Under the pieces are notes generated by a model that saw nothing but the letters and a program-made list of their open reading frames with translations, made no database searches and was not told the DNA's origin. The position numbers and the translations under genes were made by a program. From DATBDN01 sp963715995 (GTDB lineage: Bacteria; Actinomycetota; Thermoleophilia; Solirubrobacterales; Thermoleophilaceae), in NCBI GenBank assembly GCA_963715995.1, contig OY970283.1, forward strand, positions 1,178,001 through 1,242,000: a stretch of DNA of 64,000 nucleotides, written 5' to 3'. Each line of letters opens with the position of its first letter. Position 1 is the stretch's first letter. Positions 18,046-25,819 of the stretch are shown piece by piece.

Positions 18046-18176
18046 GCTGCAAACCTTCGCCTGGCTGCGTCATCGGTCGGCCATGGGCATAGCCCTATGG
18101 CCTCCCTGCTTCCTTGCCATGCTCGGTTTTCGCCGCCGTTCGCTCGTTCTTTTGGTGGTGCTGTTGTGCGGTTGCG
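18046..18176 (+). repeat. Dispersed repeat, copy 1 (runs into the nuclease signal peptide)
   Basis: About 130 bp that matches 41131-41264 in the same orientation. The central 50 bp (18068-18119) differs by a single base between copies and contains the imperfect palindrome GGCCATGGGCAT/AGCCCTATGGCC. The 3' part of this copy encodes the start codon and lipoprotein signal of the nuclease gene. No inverted ends or transposase are seen. Confidence 0.8.
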
Positions 18177-18808
18177 GTCAATCCGCGATGCCTTCTCGCT
18201 CGCCGCCTCGTCCCACTGCGCACGCCTCCGTGTTCCCTGGTCCTTCTCGCGCTTCCTCGGCTTCGGTCACTCATGTCTCTGATGGCGACACGATCTCTCT
18301 TTCCGGGATCGGCAAGGTTCGGCTCATCGGCATCGACACTCCGGAGGTCTTTGGTCACACCGAGTGCTTCGGGCGCTCGGCTTCGGCTTTCACCAAGCGG
18401 GTTCTGCGCGTCGGCACGCGGGTCGAGTACCGGCTCGGGGTCGAGCGGACCGATCGCTATGGGCGTGCGCTTGCATACGTGTGGCTCGGCGACGGGCGCA
18501 TGTTCAACGGGATGCTTGCCGAGGAGGGCTACGCCACTCCTCTGACGATTCCGCCCAACGTGGAGTACGCGAGCCTGTTCGTCGCGGCTGCCCGGCGCGC
18601 CCGGGCTGCGGCGCGCGGGCTGTGGAGCCCGAAGACGTGCAACGGCGTCAACCCCTCGAACCACCCCGGCGACCGCGACTGCTCCGACTTCAAGACGCAC
18701 GCCGAGGCGCAGCAGTACTTCGACTCGCACGGCGGCAGCGCGAGCAACAACTTCGACGACCTCGACGGCTCGGATCACGACGGACGCGTCTGCGAGACGC
18801 TGCCCTGA
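18119..18808 (+). CDS. Secreted thermonuclease-like lipoprotein with excalibur domain
   Basis: A 229-residue staphylococcal-nuclease family protein. Residues 1-20 form a signal peptide with lipobox VLLCGCG, so it is probably a lipoprotein outside the membrane. The SNase domain contains VSDGDTISL, VRLIGIDTPEV (catalytic Arg, Asp, Glu) and DRYGRALAYVWL (second catalytic Arg), so the active site is complete. The C-terminus has an excalibur calcium-binding motif: DRDCSDFKTHAEAQQYF, then DLDGSDHDGRVCETL. The first 60 codons are richer in T-ending codons than the neighbours and arise from the dispersed repeat, suggesting the 5' end was acquired or rebuilt. Confidence 0.88.
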   Translation: MLGFRRRSLVLLVVLLCGCGQSAMPSRSPPRPTAHASVFPGPSRASSASVTHVSDGDTISLSGIGKVRLIGIDTPEVFGHTECFGRSASAFTKRVLRVGTRVEYRLGVERTDRYGRALAYVWLGDGRMFNGMLAEEGYATPLTIPPNVEYASLFVAAARRARAAARGLWSPKTCNGVNPSNHPGDRDCSDFKTHAEAQQYFDSHGGSASNNFDDLDGSDHDGRVCETLP

Positions 18809-18883
18809 GTCAGCCGACGAGCACGCGGACCTCGACGATCGCCTCAGTCAGCCGACGAGCGCGCGGACCTCTGGTATCGCCTG
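18808..18883. repeat. 38-bp tandem duplication at the HAD gene 3' end
   Basis: Two adjacent copies (18808-18845 and 18846-18883) share AGTCAGCCGACGAGC followed by GCGGACCTC and diverge slightly afterwards. The gene reading leftward stops in the second copy; the first copy is left as an untranslated duplicate of the C-terminal codons. Confidence 0.75.
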
Positions 18884-19474
18884 CTCGGCCGACTTGAAGT
18901 GCACGGCGCTCATGCCCAGCTCGGCGGCCGCGGCGCAGTTGACGTCGACGTCGTCGACGAACACGCACTCGGCCGCGCGGATGCCGTCGCCCAGGCGCTC
19001 CAGCGTCAGATCGTAGATCGCCGGGTCGGGCTTTCGCATCCCCACGAACGCCGAGTCGACCACGTCGTGGAAGATCTCGTCGACGGGCAGCTTGGCGCGC
19101 CAGAGCGGCTCCCACTCGCGGACGTTGTTGGTCAGCATCGCCATGCGCAGGCCGCGTTCGCGCAGCTCGCGCATCAGCTCGATCATCGGCTCGTTGGGAT
19201 GCAGGTGCGAGAAGTAGACCTCGCGGAAGCCGGCCAGCTCGATCTCGGGCGGGAGCTTGGCCTGCACGATCGCGGTGAACTCGTCCTCGGTCAGCTCGCC
19301 GCGCTCGAGTTCGTAGAGCGGGTTCTCGCCGCGCTCCTCGCCGGCCGTGTGGAGTGCCATTCCGAGCACACCCGGATCGGCGCCGACGTTCTCGTTCCAA
19401 CCGGCGAACGCCTCCCACAGCGGGTTGGTCAGCACCCCGCCGAAGTCGCAGATGACGGCGCGGATGTCGCTCAT
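18848..19474 (-). CDS. HAD-superfamily phosphatase-like hydrolase (subfamily IA)
   Basis: A 208-residue HAD hydrolase. Motif I is ICDFGGVLT (nucleophile D10; the usual second Asp is Gly, as in the YihX and epoxide-hydrolase-N group). Motif II is MLTNNV near residue 115. The motif III lysine is in GMRKPDPAIYDL, and motif IV is FVDDVDVNC. A helical cap lies at about residues 20-85. Substrate is unknown; sugar phosphates or small phosphoesters are usual. The ATG overlaps the stop of the upstream gene (ATGA). A 38-bp duplication adjoins its 3' end. Confidence 0.88.
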   Translation of the reverse strand: MSDIRAVICDFGGVLTNPLWEAFAGWNENVGADPGVLGMALHTAGEERGENPLYELERGELTEDEFTAIVQAKLPPEIELAGFREVYFSHLHPNEPMIELMRELRERGLRMAMLTNNVREWEPLWRAKLPVDEIFHDVVDSAFVGMRKPDPAIYDLTLERLGDGIRAAECVFVDDVDVNCAAAAELGMSAVHFKSAEQAIPEVRALVG

Positions 19475-20157
19475 GCGGCGGCTGGGGTCTGTTCGCGCAC
19501 GGTCAGCTCGTAGACACCGCCGCCCTCGATGCCCTCCATGCGCCAGTTCATCGCCGCCGCATGCACGTCAAGGCCCTCCAGCGCCAGCGACGCTCCCGCG
19601 GTGACCTTGCCGAAGGCGCGTCGCGGGAAGTCCTCACCGGGCAGCCACAGCTCCAGGCTCGCCTGGCGCGGCCGCCCCTCGCCGTCGTAGATCGTGGACA
19701 GCCGCGCGGTCTCGACGCTCTTCGAGTCGCCGTCGCTCCAGAGCTGCGCGACCACGAGCTCGTCACCGTGGCCGAGAGCGCCCGACGGGCGGCGCGCGAA
19801 CGCAACCGCCGCGTGGTCGCGGTCGATCAGCACGCAGATGTAGCGCGTGGCGTCGAGCTCCTGCCAGCGCGGCGGGTCGTTGATCTCGGCGATCACGGCC
19901 AGGCCGCTGGCGCCGTCCGAGCACAGCGACGTGCGCATGCCGGCCAGGTCGACCGGCTCGGCAATCCGGGTCAGGTCGAGCTCGAGCTCACCGGGCAGCT
20001 GGGCATGCCAGCCGTCCGGCGTCGGCTCGATCGCCGTCGGCTCGTCGTACGAAGATGCCCCGCCCTCGTCGAAGCGCAGCGCGAAGCCCGAGCGCGCGGT
20101 TGCGTAGAGGTCGCGTTCGTGGTCCACGAACGTGAGGGCGAGTGCGGGCTCGGTCAT
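19471..20157 (-). CDS. Hypothetical protein, beta-rich
   Basis: I do not recognise a family. The 228-residue protein starts MTEPALALTFVDHERDLYAT and shows alternating strands, including WHAQLPGELELDLTRIAEPV and RYICVLIDRDHAAVAFARRP. A late segment, LELWLPGEDFPRRAFGKVTA, looks like a lipocalin or hydroxyneurosporene-synthase-like beta barrel, but this is only an impression. No signal peptide is seen. ATG 20157 is chosen because it overlaps the fxsA stop by 4 bp, so fxsA, this gene and the HAD gene form a coupled operon. Confidence 0.65.
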   Translation of the reverse strand: MTEPALALTFVDHERDLYATARSGFALRFDEGGASSYDEPTAIEPTPDGWHAQLPGELELDLTRIAEPVDLAGMRTSLCSDGASGLAVIAEINDPPRWQELDATRYICVLIDRDHAAVAFARRPSGALGHGDELVVAQLWSDGDSKSVETARLSTIYDGEGRPRQASLELWLPGEDFPRRAFGKVTAGASLALEGLDVHAAAMNWRMEGIEGGGVYELTVREQTPAAA

Positions 20158-20618
20158 CGCGGCAGGCGGGGTTGGTCGGTCTCGTGAGCGGTGCCTTCGA
20201 CGTCCCAATCCGGGGGGACGTCGCTGACGGGGGCGCGCCTGCCGGTCGCGATCGAGATGCCGAACATGCGGCCACCGCGGCGGATGAGCCAGCGCCGGAA
20301 CAGCGAGCGCGTGGGGGGCAGGAGCAGCCCGAAGCCGACGATGTCGGTGAGGAAGCCGGGCGTGATCAGGAACGCGCCGCCGAAGATCACGAGCACGCCG
20401 TCGAGGATCTCGCGGTGAGGGATGCGGCCCGCCTGCATCGCCTGCTGGAAGCGGTTCCAGACGGCGCGGCCCTGCGAGCGCATCAGCCAGGTGCCGATCA
20501 GGGAGTCGGCCACCAGCAGCGCGAGCGTGGGGGCCCAGCCGATCACGTCGCCCACCTTGAAGATGACGTAGAGCTCCGCGATGGGAACGAGGATGAAGAG
20601 CGCGATCAGCCCGATCAT
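20154..20618 (-). CDS. fxsA: FxsA-family membrane protein
   Basis: A 154-residue membrane protein. MIGLIALFILVPIAELYVIF is the conserved first helix of FxsA proteins (with the P-x-x-E motif), followed by VIGWAPTLALLVADSLIGTW and a long second unit ending GFLTDIVGFGLLLPPTRSLF. Three to four membrane segments are visible. In E. coli FxsA relieves phage T7 exclusion by F plasmids; its normal role is unclear. The start at 20618 lies beside the divergent sufT-like gene, and -10-like boxes for the two directions lie next to each other (20630-20642). Confidence 0.9.
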   Translation of the reverse strand: MIGLIALFILVPIAELYVIFKVGDVIGWAPTLALLVADSLIGTWLMRSQGRAVWNRFQQAMQAGRIPHREILDGVLVIFGGAFLITPGFLTDIVGFGLLLPPTRSLFRRWLIRRGGRMFGISIATGRRAPVSDVPPDWDVEGTAHETDQPRLPR

Positions 20619-20636
20619 CGGCCGAGCCGAGGCTAC

Positions 20637-20652
20637 TAACCTTCCCTGCGTG
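20637..20652 (+). promoter_or_regulatory. Leaderless-type promoter of the SufT-like gene
   Basis: TAACCT lies 7 nt before GTG 20650. A minus-strand TAGCCT at 20635-20630 points the other way toward fxsA, so polymerases for the two genes would compete for nearly the same DNA. Confidence 0.5.
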
Positions 20653-20946
20653 CCATCCGTCGACGACGTCGAAGACGCCCTCACCAACGTGATCGACCCC
20701 GAGCTGGGTCTCGACTTCGTCGAGCTCGGCCTGATCTACGAGGTCGAGGTCGAGGGACCCGAGGTCTACGTCACGTTCACGCTCACCTCACCCGGCTGCC
20801 CGATCGGCCCGCAGGTGGCGGATCAGATCAAGGAGTACGTCGCCGAGCTCGAGGGTGTCGAGAAGGTGCATCCGAAGATGGTCTTCACCCCGCCGTGGAC
20901 GCCCGAGCTGATGAGCGAGGACGCGAAGTTCGCCCTGGGCTACTAG
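20650..20946 (+). CDS. SufT/MIP18-like (DUF59) Fe-S assembly protein
   Basis: A 98-residue DUF59 domain protein. VEDALTNVIDPELGLDFVELGLIYEV and the invariant-cysteine segment LTSPGCPIGPQVADQI are diagnostic. Family members assist iron-sulfur cluster maturation (SufT, CIA2) or act in phenylacetate oxygenase maturation (PaaD); with SUF genes 5 kb away, a SufT role is more likely. GTG 20650 fits the leaderless pattern. The 3' end overlaps the convergent WS/DGAT gene by 62 bp. Confidence 0.88.
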   Translation: MPSVDDVEDALTNVIDPELGLDFVELGLIYEVEVEGPEVYVTFTLTSPGCPIGPQVADQIKEYVAELEGVEKVHPKMVFTPPWTPELMSEDAKFALGY

Positions 20947-22345
20947 GCGGCTCGCCCGCTGCCGTGAGCAGCTCCTGGAGCGCGTCCCAGACGTAGCTCC
21001 CCACCAGGTCGATGTCGGGCATCGCGTCGTAGTCGCCGAGCAGGCTGAAGTCGAGCTTGCCGTTGTATGACATCGCCGCGATCGTGAGCGCGTAGTTGTC
21101 GGGCAGGAACGCCACCGGCACGAGCTCGAGCAGCTCGCGGCCCAGCAGGTAGATCGGGATCTGCGGCCCCGGCACGTTGGTCACGATCATGTTGAACAGA
21201 CGCGTCGACCAGTTCATGCGCGAGGCCATCGACAGGATCGTCGGCGGCGCGAAGTCCTCGAGCCCCGCGATGACCTCCGCGGCCAGCGCCTGCTTGGACT
21301 CCTTGAGGCCCTGCATCGACTCACGCACGATCCGCAGCCGCTCGACCGGGTCGCGCGCGTAGACCGGCAGCGGTGCGCGCATGACCGCGATGCGGTTGCC
21401 GAGCTGCTCGTGGTCGTCGTCCGAGCGGATCGAGACCGGCACCTGAGCGTGCAGCTCGAGGCCCTCGGTACGCACGCCGCGCGTTCGCAGCCAGCGCGCG
21501 AGCGCGCCGGAGACGACCGCCAGCACCACGTCGTTGACGGTGCCGCCGAGCGAGTTCTTGATCGTCTTGAACTGCGCCAGCTCCGTCTGCACCCAGAAGA
21601 CACGGCGGTGGGATCCGATCGGCACGTTCAGCGGCGTCTCAGGTGCCGGGTTGAGCCCCGCCCACGCCACCTCGCCAAGTCCCTGCGCAGCCTCGCGCAC
21701 GCGCGCGATCGTCCGCTCGGGGTGCATGGCCGCGTCGACCGCGCTGCGGCCCACCTCGGCGGGCCGCCGCACCAGGCCCTTCACGCCCTCCGCGATCAGC
21801 TGCGCCTGCGACGGCTCCGGGTTCGGGGTCCAGTCGGGCTCCGGCTCGCGCTCGGGCGGCACCGGTGTGATGTCGAACAGGACGGTCGCCAGGTCCACGC
21901 CCGCGATGCCGTCGACCAGCGCGTGGTGGGTCTTGTTGATGATTGCGAAGCGGTCGTCCTCCAGCCCCTGCACGAACCAGCACTCCCACAACGGCTTCGA
22001 GCGGTCCAGCCGCTGGCTGAAGATGCGGGCCGTCAGCCGGCGCAGCTGGTCGATGTCGCCCGGCGCCGGCAGCGCGGTGTGGCGCACGTGGTATTCGAGG
22101 TTGAACGACGGGTCGTCCACCCACAGCGGACGGCCCATCTCGAAGCGCGGCACGGCCAGCTTCTGGCGGTAGCGCGGGACGCGGTGAAGGCGCGATGCGA
22201 TGTGCGCCAGCGAGTCCTCGCGCGCCGGCGGCGGCCCCTCGAAGATCATCACGCCGCCCACGTGCATGTGGGATGCCTCTTTCTCGCCGGCGAGGAACGA
22301 CGCGTCGATCGCCGAGAGCCGGTCCATGTGCCCCTGTGCAGTCAT
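20885..22345 (-). CDS. Wax ester synthase / diacylglycerol acyltransferase (WS/DGAT)
   Basis: A 486-residue bifunctional acyltransferase that makes wax esters and triacylglycerol from acyl-CoA. It starts MTAQGHMDRLSAIDASFL. The catalytic HHALVDG is at residues 140-146. Later conserved blocks are GTVNDVVLAVVSGALARWLR, VPVSIR, and NVPGPQIPIYLLGRELLELVPV. A second in-frame ATG 7 codons later is possible. The open frame continues upstream across ispH on the opposite strand, but that part has no WS/DGAT similarity. The C-terminal tail is Pro/Ser/Arg-rich where it overlaps the convergent SufT-like gene. Confidence 0.93.
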   Translation of the reverse strand: MTAQGHMDRLSAIDASFLAGEKEASHMHVGGVMIFEGPPPAREDSLAHIASRLHRVPRYRQKLAVPRFEMGRPLWVDDPSFNLEYHVRHTALPAPGDIDQLRRLTARIFSQRLDRSKPLWECWFVQGLEDDRFAIINKTHHALVDGIAGVDLATVLFDITPVPPEREPEPDWTPNPEPSQAQLIAEGVKGLVRRPAEVGRSAVDAAMHPERTIARVREAAQGLGEVAWAGLNPAPETPLNVPIGSHRRVFWVQTELAQFKTIKNSLGGTVNDVVLAVVSGALARWLRTRGVRTEGLELHAQVPVSIRSDDDHEQLGNRIAVMRAPLPVYARDPVERLRIVRESMQGLKESKQALAAEVIAGLEDFAPPTILSMASRMNWSTRLFNMIVTNVPGPQIPIYLLGRELLELVPVAFLPDNYALTIAAMSYNGKLDFSLLGDYDAMPDIDLVGSYVWDALQELLTAAGEPPSSPGRTSRPRSSARASTAG

Positions 22346-22381
22346 TGGGCTGCATATTCGCCTCTCTATCCTCTCTAGGCA

Positions 22382-23338
22382 ATGGCGACCGTTCCCGAGA
22401 AGCTCCTGCTGGCTGCCCCGCGCGGCTATTGCGCCGGCGTCGACCGTGCCGTTCAGACGGTCGAGCGCGCGCTCGAGCTGTATGGGCCGCCCGTCTACGT
22501 CCGCAAGGAGATCGTCCACAACAAGCACGTGGTCGAGCAGCTGCGCGAGCGCGGCGCGATCTTCGTCGAGGAGGAGGACCAGGTCCCCGAGGGCGAGACC
22601 GTCGTGTTCTCGGCTCACGGAGTCGCTCCCAGCGTGCACGCGGGCGCCGAGGTGCGCGGCCTGAAGACGATCGACGCGACCTGCCCGCTCGTCACCAAGG
22701 TGCACGTCGAGGCGAAGAAGTTCGCCGCGCAGGGCTACACGATCGTGCTCGTCGGCCACGCCGGCCACGAAGAGGTCGAGGGCACGATGGGCGAGGCACC
22801 CGACCACATCGTCCTGATCGAGACCGAGGAGGACGTGGAGCACCTCGAGGTGGAGGACCCCGACAAGATCGCGTTCATCTCGCAGACCACGCTCTCGGTC
22901 GACGAGACCTCGGCGATCATCAACAAGCTCCGCGAGCGCTTCCCGAACATCGTCGGTCCGCGCACGGACGACATCTGTTACGCGACCACCAACCGCCAGA
23001 TGGCCGTGCGCCAGATGGCGCCGCACTGCGATCTGGTGCTCGTGATCGGCTCGGCCAACTCGTCGAACTCGAACCGCCTGGTGGAGGTCGCGCGCGACCA
23101 CGGGGCCGAGTCACACCTAATCGACAACGAGTCCCAGGTGCGCGAGGAATGGCTCGAGGGCAAGCGTGTCGTCGGCATCACATCCGGCGCAAGTGCCCCC
23201 GAAGAGCTTGTCAAGCGCCTTGTCACATGGTTCCGTGAGCGCGGCACCGAGCAGGTCGAGGAGTTCGACGTCGTGAAGGAAGACGTCCGCTTCATGCTGC
23301 CGAAAGAGATTCGGCGCGAGCTCGCTGCGCGCGCCTGA
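22382..23338 (+). CDS. ispH: 4-hydroxy-3-methylbut-2-enyl diphosphate reductase
   Basis: A 318-residue Fe-S enzyme making IPP and DMAPP in the last step of the MEP isoprenoid pathway. The three cluster cysteines are in RGYCAGVDRA (C17), DATCPLVTKVH and DDICYATTNRQ. The family motifs VFSAHGVAP, SNSNRLVEVA and GITSGASAPEELV are all present. It depends on the SUF machinery encoded nearby. A possible -10 TATCCT lies 9 nt before the ATG. Confidence 0.97.
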   Translation: MATVPEKLLLAAPRGYCAGVDRAVQTVERALELYGPPVYVRKEIVHNKHVVEQLRERGAIFVEEEDQVPEGETVVFSAHGVAPSVHAGAEVRGLKTIDATCPLVTKVHVEAKKFAAQGYTIVLVGHAGHEEVEGTMGEAPDHIVLIETEEDVEHLEVEDPDKIAFISQTTLSVDETSAIINKLRERFPNIVGPRTDDICYATTNRQMAVRQMAPHCDLVLVIGSANSSNSNRLVEVARDHGAESHLIDNESQVREEWLEGKRVVGITSGASAPEELVKRLVTWFRERGTEQVEEFDVVKEDVRFMLPKEIRRELAARA

Positions 23339-23445
23339 CACGCTCCAACTGCGCAAGTCGTCGCGCACATTCGCGCATACGTCCTGGATAACCGATAGGT
23401 TGCGCGCGTCCCGAACTCCATTTCCTTGGGAGGAAAAGATTCCAG

Positions 23446-24075
23446 ATGGCTTCACGTAACCAGTCCACCGCGTCTCGTGCTCGGTCGGCGGCGTCGTCCG
23501 CGGCAAAGCGCGCGGCCGAGGCAGCCGAGCAGGCAGCAGGCGCTGCAGTTCAGGCAGTCGAGGGTGCGGTAGCGCAGGCCAGTAAGTCGACGGGTCGTAA
23601 GAGCTCGGCGAAGAAGAGCTCGGCCAAGAAGAGCTCGGGTCGCAAGACCGCGGCTCGCAAGTCGGCGAAGAAGAGCAGCGCCAAGCGCACCGCCAAGAAG
23701 AGCGCCGCGAAGAAGAGCAGCGCGAAGAAGCGGCCGGCGAAGAAGAGCTCGGCGAAGAAGCGCACGACCGCGAAGAAGCGGTCGACCGCGAAGAAGGCGA
23801 CCGGTCGCAAGACGTCGGCGAAGAAGACCGCGCGCAAGGCGACAAAGAAGGCTGCGAAGCGCGCCGGCGGCGCGAAGAAGACAGCCAGGAAGGCCGCCAA
23901 GAAGGCTCGCTCGACCGCCAAGAAGGCGACCAAGCGCGCCACCTCCGGAGCGAAGCGGGCCACCAAGGCCGCCAAGACCGGTGGCCGCAAGGGTGCGAAG
24001 GCCGCGAAGACGTCGGCCAAGCGCTCGGCCGCCGGCTCCAAGGGCGGTCGCAAGGCCGCGAAGAAGCGCCGCTAG
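23446..24075 (+). CDS. Histone H1-like lysine/alanine-rich nucleoid protein
   Basis: A 209-residue highly basic protein. Residues 1-45 form an alanine-rich amphipathic helix (SSAAKRAAEAAEQAAGAAVQ). Residues 46-209 are repeats of KKSSAKK, KKTARKA and similar units, like eukaryotic H1 tails and bacterial Hc1/HupS-type tails. It is expected to bind and compact DNA. A good ribosome binding site, GGGAGGAAAAG, lies 10 nt before the ATG, so unlike many neighbours this gene is leadered. The low-complexity DNA is prone to length variation. Confidence 0.85.
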   Translation: MASRNQSTASRARSAASSAAKRAAEAAEQAAGAAVQAVEGAVAQASKSTGRKSSAKKSSAKKSSGRKTAARKSAKKSSAKRTAKKSAAKKSSAKKRPAKKSSAKKRTTAKKRSTAKKATGRKTSAKKTARKATKKAAKRAGGAKKTARKAAKKARSTAKKATKRATSGAKRATKAAKTGGRKGAKAAKTSAKRSAAGSKGGRKAAKKRR

Positions 24076-24100
24076 AGATCTTGCGCAGGCTGCCCTCGGG

Positions 24101-24898
24101 TCACCGGCCCGGGGGCAGCGGCGTGAACTGAAAGCCGTGCAGCCGCAGGCCCGACACCTCGGCCACGACCGTGCCGTCGCAGGCGTGAAGTCCCGGCTCG
24201 ACGCTGCCTGAGAGCACCGCGTAGGCCTCGCCCGCGCGGTAGTCCACGCGCGCGCTCGCGCCCGGCGTGAGCGCCTCCACGTAGTCCTCGCCCTCGGCCC
24301 AGTCGCCGTCCAGCTCGACGCGTGCCGCATCTGCCGGCAGCTGCACGTCGGCCGTCTGGGGCTCGAGCTGTGCGTCCGGCGCGTCCTCCGGGCGCAACGG
24401 CTCGAGCAGCTCGGGAAGCTCGAGCTCGCCCTCGGGGTCGGTCTCCTCGATCAGCTCCTGGATCACCTGCTCGGTCTCCGCGTACTCGCCCTCGCCCCAA
24501 TGAACGAAGCGCAGCACGCCGCGCCGGTCGAACAGGTAGCGCGCGGGCCAGCCGCGGTTGCCGTACTCGCGCCAGACCGCGAAGTCCGGGTCGAGCACCA
24601 CGGGGTAGGGGATCTCCATCCGCTCGACGGCGGCGAGCGCGACATCGGGGTCGCGCCCGAACGAGTAGCCGGGCGTGTGCACGCCGATCACGCGCAGCAG
24701 CCCCGGCTCGCCGTAGCGCTCGTGCCAAGCGCGCACGTAGGGCAGCGTCCGGTGCGAGTTGATGCGCGCGCTGTCGAGGAACTCGACGAGGATCGGCCGG
24801 CCGATCTGCTGGGCCATGCGCAGGAAGGCCACGCCAACCCACTGGAGCCCCTGCGGGAACTCCGGGGCGAAGCCCTCGTTGTCGGGGGGCAGCCGCAC
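24101..24898 (-). CDS. Redoxin-fold protein lacking the CxxC pair (DipZ/TlpA-like)
   Basis: A 265-residue protein with an N-terminal thioredoxin-like domain: LVEFLDSARINSHRTLPYV, then VIGVHTPGYSFGRDP, YPVVLDPDFAVWREYGNRGWPARYLFDRRG. In DipZ/TlpA relatives the first segment reads SCINCLRTLPY; here both cysteines are replaced (ARINS), so it cannot act as a classical disulfide oxidoreductase. The last 100 residues form a beta-rich domain (LSGSVEPGLHACDGTVVAEV) like DipZ C-termini. GTG 24898 is chosen because it lies 8 bp after the stop of the membrane-protein gene upstream, with which it is likely co-transcribed. Confidence 0.75.
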   Translation of the reverse strand: MRLPPDNEGFAPEFPQGLQWVGVAFLRMAQQIGRPILVEFLDSARINSHRTLPYVRAWHERYGEPGLLRVIGVHTPGYSFGRDPDVALAAVERMEIPYPVVLDPDFAVWREYGNRGWPARYLFDRRGVLRFVHWGEGEYAETEQVIQELIEETDPEGELELPELLEPLRPEDAPDAQLEPQTADVQLPADAARVELDGDWAEGEDYVEALTPGASARVDYRAGEAYAVLSGSVEPGLHACDGTVVAEVSGLRLHGFQFTPLPPGR

Positions 24899-24906
24899 GC
24901 GGAGAG

Positions 24907-25668
24907 CTAGAGGACCGAGAGGATGATCTTCGGCGACACGTACAGCTCGATCGCGCAGGACGCGAGCAGCATCGGCACGGCGATCGCGGTCGTGACGAAG
25001 GTGGCCGCCATGAGGTGGTGCCAGTTGTCCTTGCGGCTTGCGATCAGCCACGCCGACAGCGGCAGGAACAGGGCGACCAGCTCGGGGACCGCATGGGGTG
25101 TCAGGGCAAGCAGCAGCACGAGCGGTGAGAGCCCGAGGTGGTAGGACTGGTCCGCTGTGCTCGCGCCGAGCGCGTATGCCTGAGTGGACAGCGAGAACGT
25201 GGTGGCGGCCGCCACGAAGGCGATCGCCGCGGGGCCGGCTGTGTTGTGCACGCGGCGCCAGATGCCGGTCTTCGACTCCGCGACCATCGGCAGCGAGCTG
25301 CCGGCGATGAAGCCCGCCACGCACGCCATCGCGTGAAGCGCCAGCACCAGCGAGTTGCGATACAGGATCGGCCCGGCGTCGCTCAGCCGCGAGTCGCGCG
25401 TCACGCCGGCGAGGCTGATCGGCGAGGGGTCGGGCACCACCAGCTGCGCAACCACCCAGACGGCAGCCAGCAGCAGGACCGCCACGCCGACAGCGCCGGC
25501 GAACCAGGGCCGGAGCACGCGCCAGTGGTCCGCATGCCACATCGCAAGGGTCGCGCGCGTGTCGCGCAGACCCTGGACGACAACGAAGTCCTCGCGCGAG
25601 GTGCCGATGACGGCACCAGTGCCAACCGTCTTGCCCGGAACCTCCGGAGGGTCAGAGACCGAGCCCAT
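24907..25668 (-). CDS. Multi-pass membrane protein, SpoIIM-like
   Basis: A 253-residue protein with a 45-residue cytoplasmic N-terminus and about five membrane segments (starting VAVLLLAAVWVVAQLVV). The pairs HAMACVAGFIAGSSLP and PHAVPELVALFLPLSAWLI resemble the conserved His-x-x-x-E region of the SpoIIM/DUF95 family; this assignment is tentative. The redoxin-like gene follows 8 bp later, suggesting a membrane partner for it. The function is unknown. Confidence 0.65.
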   Translation of the reverse strand: MGSVSDPPEVPGKTVGTGAVIGTSREDFVVVQGLRDTRATLAMWHADHWRVLRPWFAGAVGVAVLLLAAVWVVAQLVVPDPSPISLAGVTRDSRLSDAGPILYRNSLVLALHAMACVAGFIAGSSLPMVAESKTGIWRRVHNTAGPAAIAFVAAATTFSLSTQAYALGASTADQSYHLGLSPLVLLLALTPHAVPELVALFLPLSAWLIASRKDNWHHLMAATFVTTAIAVPMLLASCAIELYVSPKIILSVL

Positions 25669-25755
25669 GACCCTGTCTACGTTACCCGCCGCCGAACGGA
25701 TTCCTACCGAGCAAGCCTGGTGAGAGCGCGAGGGGCCGTCAGGTCAAGGACGCAG

Positions 25756-25787
25756 GGGTGAAGGCGTACTACGTACGCCGAACCCCG
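25756..25787. terminator. Hairpin downstream of sufB
   Basis: GGCGTAC-TAC-GTACGCC (25763-25779) is flanked by GGGG and CCCC that can pair after a short internal loop. It lies 33 nt beyond the sufB stop and could end that transcript; no clear U-run follows. Confidence 0.4.
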
Positions 25788-25819
25788 AGGACGCAGAGCT
25801 GGCATGCCCCGCAGGGCTC

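Noticed and set aside
18046..18176. Insertion-sequence end
   Set aside because: No transposase, no terminal inverted repeats and no target duplication are visible around either copy.
22346..23101. N-terminal extension of WS/DGAT opposite ispH
   Set aside because: The conserved WS/DGAT start MDRLSAIDASFL lies just inside ATG 22345; the extension is the ispH antisense.
23452..24330. Minus-strand Leu/Arg-rich frame over the histone-like gene
   Set aside because: It is the complement of lysine/alanine repeats, so the apparent leucine-rich protein is an artefact.
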